Position numbers and translations under genes: made by a program
Shown: piece by piece, positions 5,928 through 11,414 of the stretch
Position numbering within the stretch: the stretch's first letter is position 1
Layout of the letters: every line of letters starts with the position of its first letter
Notes under the pieces: generated by a model
What the model saw: only the letters and a program-made list of their open reading frames with translations
What the model was told of the DNA's origin: nothing
Database searches by the model: none
Assembly (NCBI GenBank): GCA_946534775.1
Contig: CAMNCZ010000009.1
Location: 1 to 12,406, forward strand
Source: an uncultured Eubacteriaceae bacterium
GTDB taxonomy: Bacteria > Bacillota > Clostridia > Lachnospirales > CAG-274
DNA: 12,406 nucleotides
Reading direction: 5' to 3'

Positions 5928-6189
5928 TGTCTGCCCGCCTTTCGTCGTGTTCGTATATGGATTTCATAAAGTTCTCCGATTGACGGATAAAAAGCCGTCT
6001 GTTGCGTTTTGCTTCTTTCTCCTGCTTTTCGATTTTATCGTCAAAGTAAACTATCAACAATAAAATTACAGTAACGAAAAGAAAAATCGCCCACGCAAGC
6101 GTATTGTTAAACGCGGCTGCCAGCAAGAGAAAAAACTCCCACGTCAAGCAGATTATGGCCGCGCCCGTTTCGCCCGAAATCTTTTTCAT
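5917..6189 (-). CDS. Small membrane protein, two transmembrane helices
   Basis: From Met at 6187-6189 this gives about 90 residues. Residues about 8-26 (TGAAIICLTWEFFLLLAAAF) and about 31-49 (LAWAIFLFVTVILLLIVYF) are hydrophobic and long enough to cross the membrane. The remainder, DDKIEKQEKEAKRNRRLFIR, is highly charged and probably a cytoplasmic helix. The start is set by AGGGGGG five bases upstream; the frame is open back to 6252, but that would overlap the HTH gene and lacks a ribosome site. The function is unknown; small early-region phage membrane proteins are often exclusion or anti-host factors, which is only a possibility here. Confidence 0.75.
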   Translation of the reverse strand: MKKISGETGAAIICLTWEFFLLLAAAFNNTLAWAIFLFVTVILLLIVYFDDKIEKQEKEAKRNRRLFIRQSENFMKSIYEHDERRADNDR

Positions 6190-6202
6190 AATTGCCCCCC
6201 TG

Positions 6203-6610
6203 TTAAAACGGGCAAGGGAAACGCTCGGCCATTTCTGCCTCCAGCGCTTCAATATGCCCTTTTGTGTTCTTGTGGTTTTTAAAAGCCTTTATAAGACTTT
6301 CACACATTTCATATAGCCGCTTGTAGTCGTCAAGCGTACAATAGCCGAATTCGCGCGCGCTTTTTAGCTCGCGTTCAAGCTCCTCGTTCCTGCTTGCTGC
6401 AAGTGCAAATTTCATATAGGTTTCTGCGTTCATTTTCAAAACGACGCGGTACGGCTGCGGGTCGGGCGCATTTCTCAACCTTGTTAAGCGGTTTCTTATG
6501 CTGCCGACGGTGCGGCCTGTTGTTTCTGCTATCGCTTTATAGCTTACGCCGCCCTCTGCGAGCTTTAATATTAAGTTGTCCTCGCCCGGCGTCCATTTGT
6601 TCAAAGACAT
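6203..6610 (-). CDS. Myb/SANT-like helix-turn-helix protein
   Basis: Probably a DNA-binding regulator. Residues 4-45 (NKWTPGEDNLILKLAEGG, then VSYKAIAETTGRTVGSIRNR) form a Myb/SANT-like or GcrA-like helix-turn-helix: the W6-T-P-x-E-D start followed by a trihelical repeat is characteristic. The rest of the 135 residues, from about 65, is a charged predicted coiled coil (NEELERELKSA, EALEAEMAERF), suggesting a dimer. Its leader is the repeated GAAACGGAGTGATTTT directly before ATG, also used by two other genes here. It lies after a 44-residue membrane protein gene, separated only by that leader. The target is unknown. Confidence 0.72.
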   Translation of the reverse strand: MSLNKWTPGEDNLILKLAEGGVSYKAIAETTGRTVGSIRNRLTRLRNAPDPQPYRVVLKMNAETYMKFALAASRNEELERELKSAREFGYCTLDDYKRLYEMCESLIKAFKNHKNTKGHIEALEAEMAERFPCPF

Positions 6611-6626
6611 AAAATCACTCCGTTTC
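6608..6626 (-). promoter_or_regulatory. Repeated leader, copy 1
   Basis: GAAACGGAGTGATTTT followed by ATG on the minus strand. GGAG is the ribosome binding site, seven bases before the start of the HTH gene. The TGA inside is the stop of the preceding small gene, whose protein ends NETE. Identical copies start the genes at 9075 and 10882. Confidence 0.7.
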
Positions 6627-6749
6627 GTTGTCTTTTTTAGCTTCTTCGATTTCTTCCCAGCTCGTGCCGATTATGCAATCAGCCCACGCCGCGCCGACGA
6701 CGGCCGCGAACGCTGCCGCCGCAAGCACACCTATTATTATTTCCGGCAA
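6615..6749 (-). CDS. Small single-helix membrane protein, 44 aa
   Basis: A short gene read from TTG at 6747-6749, giving 44 residues: an alanine-rich hydrophobic helix (IIIGVLAAAAFAAVVGAAW, about residues 4-22), a short linker, and an acidic tail ending NETE. A GGGGG ribosome site lies eight bases upstream and overlaps the end of the previous gene, whose stop is one base before this start. The last three codons and the stop form part of the repeated 19-base leader, and the 61-residue protein encoded at 9080-9265 likewise ends in KETE. Composition and tight fit between neighbours support it as real. The function is unknown. Confidence 0.6.
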   Translation of the reverse strand: MPEIIIGVLAAAAFAAVVGAAWADCIIGTSWEEIEEAKKDNETE

Positions 6750-6750
6750 T

Positions 6751-7362
6751 TCACACACCCCCTTGCAATACGCTGTCTTGATATGCTTTTAGCCAGTTTA
6801 ACCCCTCGCGGGCTTGCTTTTGCTCTTGATAGGTGGTCTTTGTGGCTTTGTGCTTATATTTGGTATAGTCCACCTGTGATAATGTCGCCTGCTCGATATT
6901 GGCGCCCATTTCTTGAACGCGCTCTAACGGTCGATCGGTTTCCGCTTCACCCGATAGCAGGGCGGCGACGAGGCGAGAACGGCGGGAACGGCCGAGCCCG
7001 TGTTCGTTGTTAAGCTGGACGAATAGCAGCGCGACGTTATTTGTAAAAACGTTCGCAATCTCTGCGTTAAGCGGGTGCATATATTTCTTGACGATCTCGG
7101 CGCATTCTGTCGCGTCTATTCCGAGACTACTGCAAGCCCGCTGCATTTTGTAGTCGAACACGTCGTCTTGCTCGTCGCTGTCGGCTGTCTTGCAGTATTT
7201 TGCGCGCTCATCAAGACATCTGCATATTGCTTTCGGGTACATAACTTTAGGGAATAGCTTATGCGCCGTTAGCAGTACAACACACATTATATTAACGGTG
7301 TCGTTTACGGCGTCTATGACAAGTTTATTTTTGTGGTAGTTCTTTATTGCTTTGTTTGTCAA
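6751..7362 (-). CDS. Hypothetical phage protein, about 203 aa
   Basis: Not recognised. The protein is predicted mainly helical, with TNKAIKNYHKNKLVIDAVND at the start, a hydrophobic patch NIMCVVLLTAHKLF, cysteines at CRCLDERAKYC and CSSLGIDATEC, and a C-terminal tail LNWLKAYQDSVLQGGV. It has no clear catalytic motif. I place the start at TTG 7360-7362, nine bases after AAAGGAGG. A further TTG at 7425 is in frame, but it lies inside the CxxC gene and has no ribosome site. The gene overlaps that upstream gene by 38 bases and ends one base before the 44-residue membrane protein begins. Similar-length proteins of unknown function are frequent in phage early operons. Confidence 0.68.
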   Translation of the reverse strand: MTNKAIKNYHKNKLVIDAVNDTVNIMCVVLLTAHKLFPKVMYPKAICRCLDERAKYCKTADSDEQDDVFDYKMQRACSSLGIDATECAEIVKKYMHPLNAEIANVFTNNVALLFVQLNNEHGLGRSRRSRLVAALLSGEAETDRPLERVQEMGANIEQATLSQVDYTKYKHKATKTTYQEQKQAREGLNWLKAYQDSVLQGGV

Positions 7363-7495
7363 TTTTCCCGCCCTCCTTTGTTTTTGGCTTGAAATCTCTG
7401 CACGGGTAAAGCCTGCTGCTTTCAAGGCATACCCGGCAATAGCGGCAATCGGCGCACGTTATATGTAAGCGGCGTGGTTTATTATTTGCAGCCAT
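7325..7495 (-). CDS. Small cysteine-rich (zinc-ribbon-like) protein, 56 aa
   Basis: A short gene starting at ATG 7493-7495 with a perfect AAAGGAGG eight bases upstream. The 56-residue product has five closely placed cysteines, TCADCRYCRVC and then YPCRDF (C14, C17, C20, C23, C32), a pattern able to bind zinc, followed by a basic tail KPKTKEGGKIDKQSNKELPQK. Its last 38 bases overlap the next gene in another frame and contain that gene's ribosome site. The strong start signal and the metal-like cysteine spacing argue that it is translated. Possible roles are nucleic-acid binding or protein contact; the function is unknown. Confidence 0.68.
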   Translation of the reverse strand: MAANNKPRRLHITCADCRYCRVCLESSRLYPCRDFKPKTKEGGKIDKQSNKELPQK

Positions 7496-7497
7496 TG

Positions 7498-8067
7498 TCA
7501 ACGCCTCCTTTGTCTGCTGTCCTCGAATATAAAGGTATATCCGTTAAGCGCATACGGCTTTTTTATCTTTCCGTGACAACGATCAAGTACGGTTTGATAT
7601 GACATATAGTTAGCTTTTGCAGCTTCGCGCGCCGAGCGATATATTTCTATAACGTCCCCGCTTGCACTAACTTTGAACACTATTTTGCGTTTGTCTGCCA
7701 TAGCCCCGGTTTTACGGCCGAGGGTTTGGCGATCTATAAAGCCGATATTGTCGGCGCGGTTGTCGGCGACGTTGCCGTTTATGTGATAGGGGACTTTACC
7801 CGGCGGCGTTTTCCCTTTCCATGCAGCGGCGACGATCTGCAAAACGGGTTCCTCTTTGCTTTTGCCGTCTTTTGTCAGCTTGACAAATAGTCTGTTTCTG
7901 AATTGCTTTCCGCTTTTTCTGTATGGCGTCATATCGGCGACTTTGCCCGAGCCGTAAACGCGCCGTATTTCGCCGAGCCTATTTACTTGATATTTCCCAT
8001 TGTAGCCGCACACGTTGCGCCAGTAGTTTATATCGTTGTCAGGGGTGTATGCTTTTACTCTGCTCAT
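7498..8067 (-). CDS. NUMOD4/HNH homing-endonuclease-like protein
   Basis: A 189-residue protein with the domain order of free-standing phage homing endonucleases. An N-terminal NUMOD4 motif, WRNVCGYNGKYQVNRLGEIR, lies at residues 16-35. An HNH_3-like core, YHINGNVADNRADNIGF, spans 94-110 with H95, N103 and N107. A NUMOD1-like DNA-binding segment, about 138-165 (GDVIEIYRSAREAAKANYMS), is followed by a C-terminal YTFIFE strand. The first position of the HNH motif, usually D or H before the His, is Y94, so cleavage may be weak or lost. The ATG overlaps the upstream stop (ATGA) with GAGG seven bases before. That tight fit is unusual for an invading homing gene and suggests it is settled in the operon. 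Confidence 0.83.
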   Translation of the reverse strand: MSRVKAYTPDNDINYWRNVCGYNGKYQVNRLGEIRRVYGSGKVADMTPYRKSGKQFRNRLFVKLTKDGKSKEEPVLQIVAAAWKGKTPPGKVPYHINGNVADNRADNIGFIDRQTLGRKTGAMADKRKIVFKVSASGDVIEIYRSAREAAKANYMSYQTVLDRCHGKIKKPYALNGYTFIFEDSRQRRR

Positions 8068-8459
8068 ATTATCACCTCGCTATAATACTTTAGGTGGAAT
8101 TCCTCATAACCTACCCATTCAGAATTATTGTATAGCTCGGATATATAAGCCGTCAGCGCCCGCGCTTCATAGTCCTTGCTAAAAGCAGGTGAGGGGCTGT
8201 TTTTATAGTATTCTATTAGCGCATTAAATAGCCGTTGCTCCTGCTGCTGTTTTATAACAAGATAAACGGCGCTTTTCCAAACATTATATTTTATATCTCC
8301 GATAGGCGTTAACATACCGTCGCGATACTCGGTAATGTTTCTTTTTCTGAATACGTCCTTTTTGGTTTTACTTCGCCCCGTCCTTAACGTAAATTTGAGG
8401 TTTTCTTTTGTGATTTCTGCTTTTGGTATCTCGTCTATGCTATCTATCAGTTTATACAT
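8064..8459 (-). CDS. Hypothetical protein, 131 aa
   Basis: Not recognised. The 131-residue product starts MYKLIDSIDEIPKAEITKEN, has a basic patch (RTGRSKTKKDVFRKRN) around residues 27-42, then a long predicted helical part with aromatic residues (NVWKSAVYLVIKQQQEQRLF, EWVGYEEFHLKYYSEVII). No membrane segment or metal site is visible. AGGGGGCGG lies five bases before the ATG and overlaps the stop of the small upstream membrane gene. Its own stop overlaps the start of the HNH-like gene by four bases. A DNA-contacting role is possible from the basic patch but is not supported further. Confidence 0.72.
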   Translation of the reverse strand: MYKLIDSIDEIPKAEITKENLKFTLRTGRSKTKKDVFRKRNITEYRDGMLTPIGDIKYNVWKSAVYLVIKQQQEQRLFNALIEYYKNSPSPAFSKDYEARALTAYISELYNNSEWVGYEEFHLKYYSEVII

Positions 8460-8471
8460 AATAGCCGCCCC

Positions 8472-8612
8472 CTAAAATGTAACCGTCACGTTAAGAACGG
8501 CGGCGGCTATCCAGTAAACGCCCCTTTTGACGTCCTTTTGTGCGAAACATACGACGGCCGCTAATAGGTCGATTATAATTAGCAGCGTCGGCAATATTTG
8601 TTCGGGTCTGAT
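8472..8612 (-). CDS. Small two-helix membrane protein, probable ATC start
   Basis: A 46-codon open frame fills the gap between two genes. It encodes IRPEQILPTLLIIIDLLAAV, then VCFAQKDVKRG and YWIAAAVLNVTVTF, that is two hydrophobic helices joined by a charged turn, typical of tiny phage membrane proteins. No ATG, GTG or TTG stands at a suitable place. A strong AAAAAGGGGGCGGG ends four bases before an ATC codon at 8610-8612, which is a known but rare bacterial start. An in-frame TTG at 8592-8594 lacks a ribosome site. The gene ends two bases inside the next gene's ribosome site. That it is a gene is likely; the start is inferred. Confidence 0.55.
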   Translation of the reverse strand: MRPEQILPTLLIIIDLLAAVVCFAQKDVKRGVYWIAAAVLNVTVTF

Positions 8613-8634
8613 CTTGCCCGCCCCCTTTTTCTTT

Positions 8635-9075
8635 TTAGTCTTTTCTTGCATTTGCCCCTCCGTTGCTATCGAGCGAGCTGTCGCCCTCGTATGGTAGGTC
8701 TTTAACGTTTTTATACGGCAAATGTGCTATTGTGTCGCGCATTCTTTTTGTAAATATGCCGTTTTGAAAACACTTTAGCCGTGCGACGGCGCCCGATACT
8801 TCCTCGGTGCACCACGTTTCGGGCGTTAGGTCTTTCGCTTCATAGTAGAGCGTAAACCCATTACATAAAGTCTTGCGCCCTTTCGCTATCCTTTTGTATG
8901 TATTGCCGTCACTTTGGCACGCCCTATAATAGATCGTCTGATATTCGGGCGCGTCTCTGTAATGCTCGTAACATTCGCATTCGTTGTCGTCGTTCAAAAC
9001 AAGCGTGCCTTTATAAACGCAATCGCGGCAATTCTTGTTATATTTGCAAGTGTCACTTGTGCAAATGACTTTCAT
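8635..9075 (-). CDS. Hypothetical cysteine-rich protein, 146 aa
   Basis: Not recognised by name. The N-terminal part is rich in cysteine: C5, C10, C16, C19, C33 and C35 in VICTSDTCKYNKNCRDCVYK and NECECYEHY, which may bind zinc or iron. The middle has YRACQSDGNTYKRIAKGRKT, and the end is acidic and glycine/asparagine rich (EGDSSLDSNGGANARKD), likely disordered. It uses the repeated leader GAAACGGAGTGATTTT immediately before ATG, and follows the 61-residue gene with four bases between stop and start. The function is unknown; cysteine-rich phage proteins of this size occur in many early operons. Confidence 0.72.
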   Translation of the reverse strand: MKVICTSDTCKYNKNCRDCVYKGTLVLNDDNECECYEHYRDAPEYQTIYYRACQSDGNTYKRIAKGRKTLCNGFTLYYEAKDLTPETWCTEEVSGAVARLKCFQNGIFTKRMRDTIAHLPYKNVKDLPYEGDSSLDSNGGANARKD

Positions 9076-9091
9076 AAAATCACTCCGTTTC
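9073..9091 (-). promoter_or_regulatory. Repeated leader, copy 2
   Basis: An exact copy of GAAACGGAGTGATTTT plus ATG. The first nine bases encode the terminal ETE of the preceding protein and the TGA is its stop. GGAG serves as the ribosome site for the 146-residue cysteine-rich protein. Confidence 0.7.
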
Positions 9092-9265
9092 TTTGGCTGC
9101 TTGTTCTTTGAGCCATTTTTTATAATCAGCTTGTACGGCGGGGCTTGAAAAATAACGCTGCATAGCGTGCAGCGTCGCCCGAGCCGCCCCGTCTGCTATG
9201 TGCCCGGGAACGTTAGCGGGCTTTAGCTCTATGCCCGCTTTCGGTTTTAATATCATTTCAGCCAT
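9080..9265 (-). CDS. Hypothetical protein, 61 aa
   Basis: Not recognised. The product is 61 residues: a short N-terminal strand (MAEMILKPKAGIELKP), a His/Gly-containing loop (NVPGHIADGA), then a helix AARATLHAMQRYFSSP and a charged tail KKWLKEQAAKETE. The ATG is preceded by AAGGAGGG six to eight bases upstream, which overlaps the upstream stop codon. The C-terminal ETE codons and stop lie within the repeated leader of the next gene. It is too small and plain to suggest a function, but the start signal and codon use agree with the neighbours. Confidence 0.7.
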   Translation of the reverse strand: MAEMILKPKAGIELKPANVPGHIADGAARATLHAMQRYFSSPAVQADYKKWLKEQAAKETE

Positions 9266-9277
9266 AGCCCGCCCTCC

Positions 9278-9583
9278 TTAATAGCGAATATTGATAAGAT
9301 CGTTTATAACCTTGTCAATGTCAATAGTGTTGCCTGTTTCTTTCAGCTTTTTGTATCTGTTTATAGCGTCCTCGAGCCGCCTGTTGCGGTTTTTGCAAAA
9401 ATGACAATCGCCGTCAAGTGCTTCTAAAGCAAGATCGCACGTTTTTACTATGTCGTAATGCTTGTTTATTGTTCTGTATGTACTTGACGAGCCCGTTTCT
9501 TGATATTCTCTTTCGAGCTTGTCAATCTGCCTTTGTGATTTATCCCTTAATTTGTTTACTATATCTAAATTATAGTTGCTCAT
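9278..9583 (-). CDS. Hypothetical coiled-coil protein, 101 aa
   Basis: Not recognised. The 101-residue protein is almost wholly helical and charged, with heptad-like spacing in NKLRDKSQRQIDKLEREYQE (residues 10-29) and again in NRRLEDAINRYKKLKETG (67-84). A single CHFC (C60-C63) sits between the helices. It ends NDLINIRY. It is likely a helical hairpin or dimer; no enzymatic motif is seen. AAGGGGGCGG five bases before ATG doubles as the region just past the preceding stop codon. The gene is packed without space between its neighbours. Confidence 0.7.
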   Translation of the reverse strand: MSNYNLDIVNKLRDKSQRQIDKLEREYQETGSSSTYRTINKHYDIVKTCDLALEALDGDCHFCKNRNRRLEDAINRYKKLKETGNTIDIDKVINDLINIRY

Positions 9584-9596
9584 ATCTGCCGCCCCC

Positions 9597-9875
9597 TTAA
9601 TGATTTACAACGTATTTGAATACGTCAAGCGCTGCTGCTGCGAGGCTGTCGGCGGTTATGCAAACGGTCGCCTCGTGGCCGTTGGTGTAATGAATTGATA
9701 CATATTCCTCGCCGTTACATACCCAGTATTCAAGGCTGCGTATGTCTGAATTAGCTTTTGTGACGGCCGCCGACAATTCCTTTTTGACGTATAAAGACTT
9801 GTTCGTCTGCGAGCCTGTCATATTGAGGTCGGAGCTGATCGCTTCGGCGGCGTTCGGTTTTACATAAAAGCTCAT
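9597..9875 (-). CDS. Hypothetical protein, 92 aa
   Basis: Not recognised. The 92 residues begin MSFYVKPNAAEAISSDLNMT, have a basic stretch NKSLYVKKELSAAVTKAN, then a probable beta hairpin YWVCNGEEYVSIHYTNGHEA and a final helix DSLAAAALDVFKYVVNH. No membrane segment is present. AAAGGGG lies upstream of the ATG with about ten bases between. The gene directly follows the DUF2786-like gene (gap of two bases) and shares the operon. The function is unknown. Confidence 0.7.
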   Translation of the reverse strand: MSFYVKPNAAEAISSDLNMTGSQTNKSLYVKKELSAAVTKANSDIRSLEYWVCNGEEYVSIHYTNGHEATVCITADSLAAAALDVFKYVVNH

Positions 9876-9877
9876 TA

Positions 9878-10414
9878 TTAGTTCACCCCTTTGTCTGCAA
9901 GCTGCTTTAACGGCTGGTCGTCTGATAAGCCATTCATTAAAGCAAATATCTTTTTGAGCTCGTCGTCTGTATATCGCTTTGACGGCTCGCCCTTGCCTGC
10001 GTTTCCGAAAAGACTATGTTTTTGTATGAATGCGACAAGCAGGGCGGCGCGTTCTTTTTCCCATAGCCTTTTATAAAAGTCGAACAAGAATAATATTTCG
10101 GCCTTTTCCGCTTTGGTGCAGTACACTTTTAGCTGTGTCCGGCAAGCCCTACCACTTTTCTTATACTTCAAATGATAATAAGCGTCTGTCTTGTTTGTAA
10201 CTTTATATATACATTGTATAAGTAGCTGCTCCTGTTCTTTCCCGTGAAATTCTAACACATAGTCGTTAATCTTGTCCTCGTCGAGATCGGACAAATCAAG
10301 ATCGTACTTTTTAAGCAGCTTATCAAGAATGGCTTTTGCCGCTGTTTTCTCTCCGTCAACGCCCGCTAACGCAAGGGCGTAAATCTTTTTTAGCCGTTCC
10401 TTTTGGTCTGTCAT
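9878..10414 (-). CDS. DUF2786-like protein
   Basis: A 178-residue protein whose first 45 residues match the DUF2786 pattern: MTDQKERLKKIYALALAGVD, then GEKTAAKAILDKLLKKYDLD, a pair of helices also seen in SprT-like and phage proteins. After an acidic stretch (DLSDLDEDKINDY) comes a larger part with strands and helices, including LKYKKSGRACRTQLKVYCTK and a hydrophobic helix ILFLFDFYKRLW. The ribosome site is GGAGCG in a leader similar to, but three bases longer than, the repeated one. It lies downstream of the 264-base stretch without a gene. The role is unknown; DUF2786 proteins are widespread and uncharacterised. Confidence 0.72.
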   Translation of the reverse strand: MTDQKERLKKIYALALAGVDGEKTAAKAILDKLLKKYDLDLSDLDEDKINDYVLEFHGKEQEQLLIQCIYKVTNKTDAYYHLKYKKSGRACRTQLKVYCTKAEKAEILFLFDFYKRLWEKERAALLVAFIQKHSLFGNAGKGEPSKRYTDDELKKIFALMNGLSDDQPLKQLADKGVN

Positions 10415-10433
10415 AATGAAATCGCTCCGTTTC
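10412..10433 (-). promoter_or_regulatory. Repeated leader, divergent copy
   Basis: ATAGAAACGGAGCGATTTC, then ATT and ATG. Relative to the other three copies it has one base change (GAGCG for GAGTG) and three additional bases near the start codon. It starts the DUF2786-like gene. Confidence 0.55.
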
Positions 10434-10678
10434 TATATGATGATATTTGCGCTTGCGCGCTGGAGCACGACGGGGCGATCTGCAAGGGGTACGGCCTAAC
10501 TATCGCCCATTCGGCAGGCCGCGCACATTTCGCCTATTTTGTAGCCCGCCGCGTATAATGTGCTAAACTCGATAAGCGGGGCGGCTTTCGCGTTAAAAGC
10601 CTGCTGAAAACTTGTTGAACGGTACGTCGTGCTGGAACGGGGTTTGCTTAACCGCGCAAGCCCCTAATCAAAAGCGGG
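10415..10678. other. 264-base stretch without a convincing gene
   Basis: No frame has both a start codon and a ribosome site. The minus strand has a coding-like run with no start codon, ending KAAPLIEFSTLYAAGYKIGE and then MCAACRMGDS before TAG, which may be a decayed gene. Two stems are visible: GGGG-x-TTGC with GCAA-x-CCCC (10639-10664) and GGCTTT with AAAGCC (about 10591-10609). It could be a remnant gene or a structured leader RNA. Confidence 0.45.
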
Positions 10679-10882
10679 TTAGCTGTTTTGTATGGCGATC
10701 AAAGCCTTTTTGAGCTCTTTGTTATATTTCCTTAATTCGGCGGCCTGTTCGGCGGTTATTGAGCTCTTTTCCCACGCGTTTATATCGCGTTCATTCTGCA
10801 TTTCGCCCTCGCCCCAGCCGAGGACGCCGTATGTCCTTTGCATTACGCCTTTGTAAAATGCTAACTCTGACTTGTTATTCAT
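10679..10882 (-). CDS. Hypothetical protein, 67 aa
   Basis: Not assigned to a family. The 67 residues MNNKSELAFYKGVMQRTYGV and LGWGEGEMQNERDINAWEKS resemble a small protein I associate with Gram-positive phage early regions, but its function is not known to me. It has a glycine turn (LGWGEGE), then a helical tail ITAEQAAELRKYNKELKKAL. It uses copy 3 of the repeated leader, with GGAG seven bases before ATG. It is the last gene before the long gap, and the gene upstream ends 34 bases away. Confidence 0.72.
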   Translation of the reverse strand: MNNKSELAFYKGVMQRTYGVLGWGEGEMQNERDINAWEKSSITAEQAAELRKYNKELKKALIAIQNS

Positions 10883-10898
10883 AAAATCACTCCGTTTC
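10880..10898 (-). promoter_or_regulatory. Repeated leader, copy 3
   Basis: An exact copy of GAAACGGAGTGATTTT plus ATG. Here the preceding gene has already ended, so unlike copies 1 and 2 it does not encode an ETE C-terminus. This shows that the leader itself is what is repeated. Confidence 0.7.
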
Positions 10899-10916
10899 TA
10901 TGATTAAAGCCTGCTT

Positions 10917-11129
10917 TTACTGCTTGTTCAGCCGTTCAAAAACCATATCCGACATTTCACGCCGGGTCTTGCCCGTTACGTCGATTGATACGACGCGACC
11001 GTTATCAAACGTTATATTGATAAGCTGATAATGCCCCATACGGTCAATGTATCTTACATCAATGACACTGTTGTCATATGCTATAGTGAACGGCTGCAAG
11101 TAGTTGTTTACAAATCGTTCTTTTGTCAT
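10917..11129 (-). CDS. Hypothetical protein, 70 aa, first gene after cro
   Basis: Not recognised. The 70 residues MTKERFVNNYLQPFTIAYDN, SVIDVRYIDRMGHYQLINIT and the end TGKTRREMSDMVFERLNKQ suggest a small alpha-beta domain, with three or four strands and a terminal helix. It has no metal site or membrane segment. AAAGGGGG lies five bases before the ATG. It is the first gene beyond the cro-like gene, 24 bases away, and the second copy of the operator lies directly upstream of it, so it may be repressed along with cro or by an extra operator. Confidence 0.7.
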   Translation of the reverse strand: MTKERFVNNYLQPFTIAYDNSVIDVRYIDRMGHYQLINITFDNGRVVSIDVTGKTRREMSDMVFERLNKQ

Positions 11130-11150
11130 TATAACCCCCTTTTGTGCTTT

Positions 11151-11171
11151 AACTTACGTAACGCGTAAGTT
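11151..11171. promoter_or_regulatory. Operator-like inverted repeat, copy 2 (over cro stop)
   Basis: AACTTACG and CGTAAGTT, perfect eight-base halves with spacer TAACG. It covers the last codons and the stop of the cro-like gene. The same repeat, with the same spacer length, lies at the cro promoter, so both are probably bound by the same XRE-type protein. No clear promoter is seen here, so it may act through looping. Confidence 0.7.
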
Positions 11172-11393
11172 GCGTGCAAAAAAAATATTACCTGCGTTCT
11201 GTGGGGGAATGTCAAGAGCCGCTACAAGTTTATACATAGCGTCCGAGGACGGTTGCGCCGTGCCTTTTAGTATCTTCCCGAGTGTAGTTCTGTCAATCCC
11301 GCTTGCTTTTGCAAGGTCAACCGTCTTAACAAAGCCCTTTTCAATCATCATTTTTCTAAGAGCGATGGTATCAGTTATAAATAAACTGCTCAT
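11154..11393 (-). CDS. Cro-like XRE-family regulator
   Basis: A 79-residue DNA-binding protein that consists of little more than a helix-turn-helix. Residues about 23-46 (KTVDLAKASGIDRTTLGKIL) are a standard XRE/Cro HTH, preceded by LRKMMIEKGFV and followed by the usual helix DAMYKLVAALDIPP. Its ATG follows AAGGAGG by eight bases. It is transcribed divergently from the CI-like repressor, from a strong promoter with TTGACA and TATTAT boxes, and operator-like repeats flank it at both ends. By position and size it should be the lytic-side regulator of the switch. Which of the two XRE proteins binds the operators cannot be told here. Confidence 0.82.
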   Translation of the reverse strand: MSSLFITDTIALRKMMIEKGFVKTVDLAKASGIDRTTLGKILKGTAQPSSDAMYKLVAALDIPPQNAGNIFFARNLRVT

Positions 11394-11414
11394 GCTTTCA
11401 ACCTCCTTAATCTC

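Noticed and set aside
6190..6252. Longer start for the two-helix membrane protein
   Set aside because: It would run into the HTH gene and has no ribosome site; AGGGGGG precedes the Met at 6189.
7363..7425. TTG at 7425 as start of the 203-aa protein
   Set aside because: It has no ribosome site and lies inside the cysteine-rich gene; AAAGGAGG precedes the TTG at 7362.
6608..10898. Repeated leader as a CRISPR-like array
   Set aside because: Copies are thousands of bases apart, each is placed exactly at a start codon, and no spacer structure exists.
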